From assembly GCF_016862975.1 (NCBI RefSeq), contig NZ_BONZ01000096.1, positions 1 to 37,349 on the forward strand: a stretch of 37,349 nt of DNA, given 5' to 3'. This stretch comes from Rugosimonospora africana. GTDB lineage: Bacteria > Actinomycetota > Actinomycetes > Mycobacteriales > Micromonosporaceae. A program made the position numbers and the translations under genes. The notes below the pieces were generated by a model. It was not told the origin of the DNA. It made no database searches and worked only from the letters and a program-made list of their open reading frames with translations. Shown in pieces: positions 22,259 through 29,611 of this stretch (its first letter is position 1; every line of letters starts with the position of its first letter).

Positions 22259-23193
22259 CGGTTGCTGCCGTCGGGCGGCGGGCCGCGCCGGAGGCCGGGA
22301 CGGTGCGGCGGTCCCGGTCGCGCCGCCGCGGCGCGCTGACCGGCGTGGTCTCGGTCCTGCCAGCGGTGCTGCTGGTCGGCGCGTTCATGTGGTACCCGCT
22401 GGTCACCACGGTCTACCACAGCTTCACCCGGTGGGACGGCATGGTCACCCGGTGGGTGGGGCTGGCCAACTACCGGCGGCTGTTCGCGGACGGCGACATC
22501 TGGCAGTACCTGCGGACCAACCTGGTCTTCTTCCTGTCCATCCCGCTGATCCTGGTTATGTGTCTGGTGGTGGCCGTCCTGCTGCACGAGCAGACCCCGG
22601 GCGCGCGCTTCTTCCGTTCGGTCTACTACCTGCCGTGCATGCTCTCGGTGGTCGTGGTCGGCGTGCTCATGCGCAGCATGTTCCTCCCCGACGGGGTGGT
22701 CAACCGGGGCCTCTCGGCGGCGGGGCTGCACGCGCTTTCCACAGACTGGCTGTCGTCCACGGTCACCGCATTCGTCGTGCTCATCCTGACCTTCTACTGG
22801 CAGACCCTCGGCCAGGGTGCGCTGGTCTTCCTCGCCGGGCTGTCGGCCATGCCACCGGAGGTGATCGAGGCCAGCCAGATGGACGGCGCGGGTTGGTGGC
22901 GGCGCCTGTTCCGCGTCGTGCTGCCGATGCAGACGCCGGCCATCAGCTACTTCCTGGTGATCAACACGTCGTACGTGTTCATCGGCCTCTTCTCGCTCAT
23001 CTACACCATCACCAAGGGCGGGCCGGGCACCAGCACCACGCCGCTGGACTACGAGATCTACCTCAGCGCGTTCCAGACCGGTGACCTGGGCTACGCCTCG
23101 GCTCTGTCGGTCGTGCTGCTGCTGCTCGTCTCGGTCATCGCCTGGCTGCAGGTACGCAACTTCGACCTGTTCTCCCGAAACGGGGGGCGCTGA
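22255..23193 (+). CDS. Sugar ABC transporter permease (MalF-type)
   Basis: 312 residues from GTG 22255, which overlaps the SBP stop. Six membrane segments are visible, starting VVSVLPAVLLVGAFMWYPL. The cytoplasmic EAA loop reads EASQMDGAGWWRRLFRVVLP, the docking site for the ATPase. It forms the heterodimeric channel with the next gene's product. No ATPase gene accompanies the pair; in actinomycetes such CUT1 importers usually share a global MsiK-type ATPase, which is the likely case here. Confidence 0.93.
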   Translation: MTVAAVGRRAAPEAGTVRRSRSRRRGALTGVVSVLPAVLLVGAFMWYPLVTTVYHSFTRWDGMVTRWVGLANYRRLFADGDIWQYLRTNLVFFLSIPLILVMCLVVAVLLHEQTPGARFFRSVYYLPCMLSVVVVGVLMRSMFLPDGVVNRGLSAAGLHALSTDWLSSTVTAFVVLILTFYWQTLGQGALVFLAGLSAMPPEVIEASQMDGAGWWRRLFRVVLPMQTPAISYFLVINTSYVFIGLFSLIYTITKGGPGTSTTPLDYEIYLSAFQTGDLGYASALSVVLLLLVSVIAWLQVRNFDLFSRNGGR

Positions 23194-24026
23194 TGAAGAG
23201 CACCGTCTCGCTCGCCGGCCGCATCGTGATCACCGGGATCCTGACGATCGTCGCAGTCTCGGCCCTGTACCCGCTGTTCTTCATGCTCGTCACCAGCCTG
23301 AGGAGCCAGAGCGAGTACATCCGCGACCCGCTTTCGCTGCCGGCGCACTGGACCGACATTGACAACTACGTCGCCATGGTCAACCGGTTCGATCTGCCGC
23401 GGCTGTTCGCCAACTCGGTCGTCTACGTCGCCGTCGCCTGGCTGATCTGCCTGGCCGTCTCGCTGCCCGCCGCGTTCGCCTTCGCGAAGCTGGAGTTTCC
23501 CGGGCGCCGCGCGGTGTTCATCGCGATGATCGCCACCCTGGCGATCCCCGGCATCACCTTCATCATCCCGGACTATGTCCTGCTGGCCGACGTGGGTCTG
23601 ATCGACAGCCCCATCTCGGTCATCCTGGTCTGGGCGGCGACCGGGGTGCCGGGCACGGTCTTCCTGCTCGCCGCGTTCATGCGTGCCCTGCCCGGAGACG
23701 TCATCGACGCGGCCGCGGTCGACGGGGCGGGCTACTTCCAGGCCATGCGGCGGGTGATCCTGCCGATGAGCGTGCCGGCCATCGTTACCGTCACCATCTT
23801 CAACGTCACCGGATGGTGGAACGACCTGCTCACTCCGCTGGTCTTCCTCCAGTCCGACCAGCAGGCGACAGTCACCCTCGGCGCGGCCACCGTGGTGACC
23901 CGGTACGGCAGCGACCTGCCGCTGCTGGTCACCGGCCTGGTGTTGGCCGCGCTGCCACCGGTGCTGGTCTACATCGTCGCCCAGCGCTACATCAGGCGCG
24001 GGCTCGTCCTGGGAGCCGTGCGGTGA
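23193..24026 (+). CDS. Sugar ABC transporter permease (MalG-type)
   Basis: 277 residues from ATG 23193, overlapping the previous stop by one base (TGATG). Six membrane segments begin with VITGILTIVAVSALYPLFF. The EAA loop is DAAAVDGAGYFQAMRRVILP. The periplasmic SLRSQSEYIRDPLSLP after the first segment is typical of MalG-like subunits. Second half of the sugar channel. The next gene starts at GTG 24023, overlapping by four bases, so transport and catabolic genes are on one transcript. Confidence 0.93.
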   Translation: MKSTVSLAGRIVITGILTIVAVSALYPLFFMLVTSLRSQSEYIRDPLSLPAHWTDIDNYVAMVNRFDLPRLFANSVVYVAVAWLICLAVSLPAAFAFAKLEFPGRRAVFIAMIATLAIPGITFIIPDYVLLADVGLIDSPISVILVWAATGVPGTVFLLAAFMRALPGDVIDAAAVDGAGYFQAMRRVILPMSVPAIVTVTIFNVTGWWNDLLTPLVFLQSDQQATVTLGAATVVTRYGSDLPLLVTGLVLAALPPVLVYIVAQRYIRRGLVLGAVR

Positions 24027-25411
24027 ACGCAGTCAACGGGTGGACCCCCCGCGAGTCGGGGATGGTGCTCGGCGTGGCGCGCACCGACATCACGCCGCCG
24101 GTCGGCATTCGGGCCCACAATTGGGGTGCCGCGCGGACCGGCCAGGCCACCGGGGTGCACCGCCCGCTGACCGCGAGCGCCCTGGCCGTCGCGGACCCCG
24201 ACCTCGGCTGGCGCTACCTGGTCACTGCGGACCTCGGCTGGTGGCAGAGCCTGGCCGGCTACGACCGGGTGTACCGGCCCGTGCTCGACGCCCTCGGCGG
24301 TGCCCGGGACGCCCTGTTGCTGCACCTGGTGCACACCCACGCCGGGCCCACCCTGGCCGAGGAGGACTCCGGGTTGCCGGGCAGCGAACTGGTCGGCCCG
24401 TACCGGGAGCGGCTGGTGCGCGACCTGGTCGAGGTGGCCGCCGCGGCCCGCGACGCCGCCCGGGAGTGCTCGGTCACCTGGGCGTACGGCTCGTGCCGGC
24501 TGGCCGCCAACCGCGACCTGGCCCACGGACACCGGGATGTGCTGGGATTCAACCCGGGCTCTCCGGCCGACGACACCGTCCTGGTGGGCCGGATCACCAG
24601 CACCGGCGGCGAGCGCCTGGGCGTGCTGGTCAACTACGCATGCCACCCGACGACGCTGGCGCACGAGAATTCGTTATTGTCGCCGGACTACATCGGTGCG
24701 GCCCGGGAGGTCGTGGAGCGGCATGCCGGCGCGCCCTGCCTGTTCTTCCAGGGTGCCTCGGGCGACCTGGCGCCGCGCGAGCAGTACCTGGCCGGCACCG
24801 GGGACACCGACCGGCACGGGCGAGCGCTGGGCCACGCGGCGGTGTCGGTACTGGAAACCATGGGCGCGCCCGGCAGCGCCCTGCGCTTCGCCGGCGTCGT
24901 CGAATCCGGTGCCCCGCTGGGCATTTGGCAACCGGTGCCGGCGGCTCCGCCGGAGGAGTCATCCTTCACCCGAGTCGATGTCGGTATCCGCTGCCGCCCA
25001 CCCGAAGCACCGGAGCAGACCGTGCGCCAATGGGCGAACATCGATCCCGTGGCGGCCGCGGAGCGCCGCGCCCGGGCCGACCGCCTCGCCGAGGGCTACC
25101 GCACCGGTACCTCCGCCGTACACCCCGTCTTCGTCTGGCGACTGGGCGACGCGGTCATCGTGGCCCACCCCGGCGAGGCCTACTCGCAGCTGCAGACCGA
25201 GCTGCGACGCCGGCACCCGGACCGTGCCGTCGCCGTGCTCAACCTGACGAACGGACCAGGGTTCATGTACCTGCCGGCCAGGGACGCCTACGGCCGCGAC
25301 CGGTACCAGGTGTGGCAGACCCTGGCGGCCGAGGGCTCGCTGGAGTCGGTGATCGATGCCGCCGACGCGGCGATCGGCGCGACGCCACCCGCCCGGCCGG
25401 TGCTGTCGTGA
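24023..25411 (+). CDS. Neutral/alkaline ceramidase-like hydrolase
   Basis: 462 residues from GTG 24023, coupled to the permease gene. It resembles the N-terminal catalytic domain of neutral/alkaline ceramidases: VARTDITPPVGI, a zinc-ligand type LVHTHAGPTLAEEDSG, and VNYACHPTTLAHE with SPDYIGAAREVVE. It ends FVWRLGDAVIVAHPGE with Ser/Gln nearby and GPGFMYLPARD. There is no signal peptide, so it is cytosolic, unlike true secreted ceramidases. Stand-alone relatives in sugar operons have no proven substrate; an amide or ester on a sugar conjugate is plausible. Placed between transporter and SDR, it may cleave the imported compound first. Confidence 0.82.
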   Translation: MNAVNGWTPRESGMVLGVARTDITPPVGIRAHNWGAARTGQATGVHRPLTASALAVADPDLGWRYLVTADLGWWQSLAGYDRVYRPVLDALGGARDALLLHLVHTHAGPTLAEEDSGLPGSELVGPYRERLVRDLVEVAAAARDAARECSVTWAYGSCRLAANRDLAHGHRDVLGFNPGSPADDTVLVGRITSTGGERLGVLVNYACHPTTLAHENSLLSPDYIGAAREVVERHAGAPCLFFQGASGDLAPREQYLAGTGDTDRHGRALGHAAVSVLETMGAPGSALRFAGVVESGAPLGIWQPVPAAPPEESSFTRVDVGIRCRPPEAPEQTVRQWANIDPVAAAERRARADRLAEGYRTGTSAVHPVFVWRLGDAVIVAHPGEAYSQLQTELRRRHPDRAVAVLNLTNGPGFMYLPARDAYGRDRYQVWQTLAAEGSLESVIDAADAAIGATPPARPVLS

Positions 25412-26211
25412 ACGGCATCCGGGCGGTCGTGGTCACCGGCGCCGGTTCCGGGATCGGGCGCGGCATCGCCATGCACCTCGCGGCGCGCGGCTGGGGCACC
25501 GTGCTCGTCGACACGAACGCCGACGCCGCGCGGCAGGTCGCGGCGTCGATCGCCGGCCCCACCCAGATCGTCATCGGCGACGTCGCCTTCCGAGCGACTC
25601 ACGCCGCAGCCGCGGGCGCCGCCGAGCGGGTCGGTGCCCTGCACGCCTGGGTGAACTGCGCCGGCATCACCATCCGCCACCCGCTGCACCGGCTCGACGA
25701 GGCACAGGTGGCCCGGATCGTCGGCGTCAACCAGCTCGGTACCCTCTGGGGCACCAGCCAGGCCGTGTCCAGCTTCCTGGACACCGGGTGGGCCGGTGCC
25801 ATCGTCAACATCTCTTCGGTACACGGGCAGCGCGCGTACCCAGACTTCGGCGTTTACGAGATGACCAAGGCCGCCATCGACGCGATCACCCGTAGCGTCG
25901 CCGCCAGCTACGGCGACCGGGGCATCCGGGCCAACGCCGTCGCACCCGGAGCGGTGTCCACGCCCGCGCTGGAGCGCTCGTTCGAGTCGGCGCCCGTTCC
26001 CACGTCGGCGCGCCGGGACCTCGAATCGCGAAACCCGCTGCGCCGGTTGGCGGAGCCGGTCGAGGTCGCCGCGGTCGTCGAGTTCCTGCTGTCGGAGTCG
26101 GCGAGCTACGTCACCGGGCAGACCATCTACGTTGACGGCGGCTGGGGCGTGCTGCTCGGCCGCGACTCCGACGATCCGGACGCGCGGCGCACCGAGGGAG
26201 GTTCGCGGTGA
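25408..26211 (+). CDS. SDR-family dehydrogenase
   Basis: 267 residues from GTG 25408, four-base overlap with the previous stop. Classical SDR: nucleotide loop VVVTGAGSGIGRGIA, NAG-equivalent WVNCAGITIR, catalytic Ser in NISSVHGQRAYP, YEMTK (Tyr-x3-Lys), PGAVSTPALE and the C-terminal SASYVTGQTIYVDGGWG. The Asp at the end of beta-2 (VLVDTNAD) favours NAD over NADP. In context it probably oxidises a sugar to a lactone or keto sugar ahead of the dehydratase. Unusual Arg/Asp-rich tail of about 15 residues. Confidence 0.9.
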   Translation: MNGIRAVVVTGAGSGIGRGIAMHLAARGWGTVLVDTNADAARQVAASIAGPTQIVIGDVAFRATHAAAAGAAERVGALHAWVNCAGITIRHPLHRLDEAQVARIVGVNQLGTLWGTSQAVSSFLDTGWAGAIVNISSVHGQRAYPDFGVYEMTKAAIDAITRSVAASYGDRGIRANAVAPGAVSTPALERSFESAPVPTSARRDLESRNPLRRLAEPVEVAAVVEFLLSESASYVTGQTIYVDGGWGVLLGRDSDDPDARRTEGGSR

Positions 26212-27917
26212 GGCTCCGCAGCGCCCGCTGGCTGGGCGGCGACGACGAGGTCGCGCTGTCCCACCGGGTGGCGCTGCGGCTGACCGAGGCGGACCGGGAC
26301 CGGCCGGTCATCGGCATCGCCGACACGTCCAGCGCACTCAACCCCTGCAACGCCAGCCTGGCCGAGCTGGTCGCCGACGTGGAGCAGGGCATCCGGGACG
26401 GCGGCGGCGTACCGGCCCGGTTCCCGGTCATGTCGCTGGGCGAGGACCTGATGAAACCCTCGGCGATGCTGTACCGCAACCTGGTGGCCATGGAGCTGGA
26501 GGAGACGATCCGGGCCAACCCGCTGGACGGTGTCGTCTTCCTCGCCAACTGCGACAAGAGCGTACCGGCCGCGTTGCTCGCCGCGGCGAGCGCCGACGTT
26601 GCGTCCCTGCTGCTGATCGGCGGTTCCCGGGCCGCCCCGCTGTTCGAGGGCAAGCCACTGGGCGCCGGTACCGACCTGTGGCGGGCGCTGGACGAACGCC
26701 GGTCCGGCGCGATGAACGACCGGCGCTGGGAACACCTCGAACGCAGCCTGCGCTGCGCCGGACCGGGCGCCTGCAACACGATGGGCACCGCCTCCTCGAT
26801 GGCTGTCGTCACCGAGCTGCTCGGCATGAGCGTGCCCGGATCCTCGGGCGTACCCACCGGATCGCCGCAGCTGCGCCGCATCGCCCACCAGACCGGTGCC
26901 CTCGTCGTCCGTCAGGCGCTGGACGGCCGGACGCCGACCCAACGAATGACCCAGGCCGCATGGGACAACGCCGTACGGGCGCTCGCCGCGATCGGCGGCT
27001 CCACCAACGCGGTCATCCACCTGGCCGCGGTGGCCGGACGCACCGGCCTCTACGGCGACCTGATGCGAATGGACCGGCTGTGGCGCGACGTGCCGCTGCT
27101 GGTCGACGTCGAACCCTGCGGCGCCCAACTGGTCGCTGCGTTCGCCGCCGCCGGGGGCGTGCCGGCCCTGGCCCGCGCCTTGGGCGCCCTACTCGACGGC
27201 GACGCGGTGGCCGGCGACGGCCGGTCGTGGGCGCGGCTCGCCGCCGAGGCACCGGAAGTCTCGGCCGTCATTCGCGGCCCGCACGACCCGGTGTCGGCCG
27301 CGCCGACCCTCGCCGCGGTGTTCGGCACGCTCGCACCCGACGGCGCCGTGATCAAGGTGGCCGCGGCCTCCCCGGCACTGCTGCGTCACCGGGGACGGGC
27401 GGTCGTCTTCGACGACTACGACACCATGCGGGTACGGCTGGACGACGAGGCGGCCGGCATCACCGCCGACGACGTGATCATCATTCGCGGCTGCGGGCCC
27501 CGGGGAACCCCGGGCATGCCGGAGTGGGGCATGGCACCGATCCCGAAGCGGCTGCTGGGCCAGGGCGTACGCGACATGCTCCGGGTCAGCGACGGGCGGA
27601 TGAGCGGGACCAGCTTCGGCACCGTGGTCCTGCACGTCGCCCCGGAGTCGGCCGCCGGCGGCGCGCTCGGCCGGGTACGCGACGGCGACCTCATCGATTT
27701 CGATCTGGCGCGGCGCCGGCTCGACGTGCTCGTCGACCCGGCCGAGTTGGCCTCCCGCCCGGTCCCGCCACCGGCCGCGTCGGTTCACCTGCGTGGCTGG
27801 CCGCGGCTGTACCGCGACCACGTCCAGCAGGCACCGCAGGGTGCCGACCTCGACTTCCTGACCGCACCGACGCCGGCGAGCAGACGCTTCGTCGAGCCGA
27901 CCGTGGGCCGTTCCTGA
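26208..27917 (+). CDS. IlvD/Edd-family sugar-acid dehydratase
   Basis: 569 residues from GTG 26208, coupled to the SDR. All three iron-sulfur Cys contexts are present: SALNPCNASL, VVFLANCDKSVPAAL (with the Lys that is carbamylated for Mg binding) and GPGACNTMGTASSMAVV. Also present are PVMSLGEDLMKPSAMLYRNL, IGGSTNAVIHLAA and GRMSGTSFGTVVLHVAPESA. The N-terminus LRSARWLGGDDE-x-x-LSHR places it nearer to the L-arabonate/D-xylonate dehydratase branch than to IlvD proper. Expected reaction: sugar acid to 2-keto-3-deoxy sugar acid. The exact sugar is not determinable. Confidence 0.9.
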   Translation: MRLRSARWLGGDDEVALSHRVALRLTEADRDRPVIGIADTSSALNPCNASLAELVADVEQGIRDGGGVPARFPVMSLGEDLMKPSAMLYRNLVAMELEETIRANPLDGVVFLANCDKSVPAALLAAASADVASLLLIGGSRAAPLFEGKPLGAGTDLWRALDERRSGAMNDRRWEHLERSLRCAGPGACNTMGTASSMAVVTELLGMSVPGSSGVPTGSPQLRRIAHQTGALVVRQALDGRTPTQRMTQAAWDNAVRALAAIGGSTNAVIHLAAVAGRTGLYGDLMRMDRLWRDVPLLVDVEPCGAQLVAAFAAAGGVPALARALGALLDGDAVAGDGRSWARLAAEAPEVSAVIRGPHDPVSAAPTLAAVFGTLAPDGAVIKVAAASPALLRHRGRAVVFDDYDTMRVRLDDEAAGITADDVIIIRGCGPRGTPGMPEWGMAPIPKRLLGQGVRDMLRVSDGRMSGTSFGTVVLHVAPESAAGGALGRVRDGDLIDFDLARRRLDVLVDPAELASRPVPPPAASVHLRGWPRLYRDHVQQAPQGADLDFLTAPTPASRRFVEPTVGRS

Positions 27918-27947
27918 CGCCAGCCGCGAGGATTGGGGATTGACCAG

Positions 27948-28856
27948 ATGACGCCAACCGCCGCCATCAACGGTGTGCTGCCCGTGATCCAGACCTTGTA
28001 TACCGCCGACGGCACGATCGACGGACCTGGCATCGAGAAGGAGCTGGACTGGATCCTCGACCAGCACGTCGCCGGGCTCACCACCGGGATGGTCAGCGAC
28101 CTGCTGCGGCTCACCGAGGGTGAACGCCGCCAACTGGCGGAGATCGTCACGGCGAAGGCGCGGCAGGCCGGGCGGTTCAGCATCATCGGCTGCGGCGCGG
28201 AGAGCACCCACACCGCGGTCGCCCACGCCCGGCACGCGCAGCGGCACGGCGCCGACGCGGTGATGGCCATCCCTCCCCTCGCGGTCGCGCTCGGCGACGA
28301 CGCGATCTTCGGCTACTACGCCACCATCGCCGAGTCCATCGACATCGGGCTGGTGGTGCAGGACGCGAGCGGGTACGTGGGCCGGCCGCTCAGCCTCGAC
28401 GTCCAGGTCCGGCTCTTCGAGTGGTTCCCCGGCCGTATCTACTTCAAGCCCGAGGCCCCGCCGATCGGCCGGCGCCTGTCCGAGCTGCGCAACGCCACCG
28501 GCGGGCAGGCGCGGGCGTTCGAAGGGCTGGGCGGCGCGGCCCTGCTGGACAGCTTCCGCCGCGGGGTGGCCGGAACGATGCCGAGCGCTCAGGTGTGTTG
28601 GGCCATCCAGCGGCTATGGACGGCGCTGGCCGAGGGGCAGTGGGACACCGCCTACTCGATCAGCGGCCTGCTCAACTGCCTGATCAGCTTGCAGACCACG
28701 ATCGACGGGTACATCGCGGTGGAGAAGTACCTGCTCGTCAAGCAGAACGTGATCCCGACCACCGACACCCGAGGCCCACTGGGGTTCGACCTCGACGACG
28801 AGACGAAGTCCGAAGTGGACCGGCTGTTCGACCGGCTGGCCGCGGCGGTGGGCTGA
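27948..28856 (+). CDS. DapA-family (DHDPS/NAL) aldolase or dehydratase
   Basis: 302 residues from ATG 27948, 30 bases behind the dehydratase (TTG 27933 is an alternative start). A (beta/alpha)8 barrel of the dihydrodipicolinate synthase family: GVLPVIQTLYTADGTIDGPG at the start, GCGAESTHTAVAHARHAQRH, the Schiff-base Lys in GRIYFKPEAPPIG and a final GLGGAALLDSFRRG. The residue two strands earlier reads VVQDASGY. With the preceding dehydratase it most likely cleaves or dehydrates a 2-keto-3-deoxy sugar acid, giving pyruvate or a semialdehyde. Last gene of the operon; I found no strong terminator hairpin after it. Confidence 0.88.
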   Translation: MTPTAAINGVLPVIQTLYTADGTIDGPGIEKELDWILDQHVAGLTTGMVSDLLRLTEGERRQLAEIVTAKARQAGRFSIIGCGAESTHTAVAHARHAQRHGADAVMAIPPLAVALGDDAIFGYYATIAESIDIGLVVQDASGYVGRPLSLDVQVRLFEWFPGRIYFKPEAPPIGRRLSELRNATGGQARAFEGLGGAALLDSFRRGVAGTMPSAQVCWAIQRLWTALAEGQWDTAYSISGLLNCLISLQTTIDGYIAVEKYLLVKQNVIPTTDTRGPLGFDLDDETKSEVDRLFDRLAAAVG

Positions 28857-29034
28857 CCGCAGCAACCCGCGAATTCGGGCTGGGGGTGCCGTGATCTTCT
28901 GGAGTTGGAAGTTCAAGCTCTCTCAATCGGGTTCGTGCTGTAAACGACCTTCCGCATATCCGCGAGGAACTTCCGGCTGCGCGGGCTCGGGTGAAGCAGC
29001 CGGGTTATGTCACCGGGTACCGGATAATTCAACG

Positions 29035-29361
29035 GTGTCCCGGGTGAGGAACATCTTCCGGTCCCGGCCGGTGAAGACCAGGGTCCGGCACCGGGCGACC
29101 ATAACGGAGATCTTCTTCGACCTTGTGTTCATCATCGCCCTCACCCGCGTCATCGCGATCATGGGGCGGCCGCCGACCGCGCTCAGCATGGTCCGCGGGC
29201 TCGTCCTTCTGCTGCTGTGGATGACGTGGACGACGTACGCCTGGCTCAGCAACCGGGCACCGAACACGATCTCGCTGTCGTGCGCGGGCGTGGGTGGGGT
29301 TCCGGCATCGATCCGGCCTCAGTCTCGACGAGTTATCAGGCTTCAAAAGATTGCGCGTTAG
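29035..29361 (+). pseudogene. LtrA (low temperature requirement A) N-terminal fragment
   Basis: From GTG 29035 the frame reads RHRATITEIFFDLVFIIALT, then LVLLLLWMTWTTYAWLSNRA. This matches the first two membrane segments of LtrA proteins (T-x-x-E-FFDLVFV-AL...WW-W-x-YAWL-N). The match ends at about 29275. From 29297 the frame runs through a repeat copy and stops at 29361 after unrelated residues. Relatives have about 350-400 residues, so roughly four fifths are missing; no continuation was seen on the far side of the STAND gene. Confidence 0.65.
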
Positions 29362-29500
29362 CGAGAGGGGCGTTGGCTGTTCTTCTCGGCAACGTCGAGT
29401 CTTATCGAGAAACGTCCGGGCAGGGACCTCGATTTCGGACGTTCTTGCTGTGGGGGTAATCGGACATATCGTGTCGCGAGCGGATTCGGTGGCGCCGCCG
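29297..29500 (+). repeat. Long direct repeat, copy A
   Basis: Begins GGGTTCCGGCATCGATCCGG and is similar to 31687-31895. Its first 95 bases match at roughly four of five positions (shared runs include ATCGATCCGGCCTC, GTCTCGACGAG and GGCTGTTCTTCTCGGC). The remainder matches more loosely but includes CTTGCTGTGGGGGTAATC and CATATCG. Same orientation in both copies; the STAND gene lies between them. Confidence 0.8.
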
Positions 29501-29611
29501 CTGCGAGCGTGGCGCGGAGGAGACCGAACTGTCGTCTGTTGTGTGGTGTTCCGAAGGCCGGTCGGGAGGTCGGGACGCGTCGCGGCCGGTCGAACGCCGG
29601 ATGTGGCCGAG

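Noticed and set aside
24040-25407. Long N-terminal extension of the SDR frame through the ceramidase-like gene
   Set aside because: The extension is an out-of-frame reading of the ceramidase-like gene; GTG 25408 with the GTGA overlap is the natural start.
26127-28247. Long minus-strand frames opposite the dehydratase and DapA-family genes
   Set aside because: Shadows of strongly conserved plus-strand enzymes.
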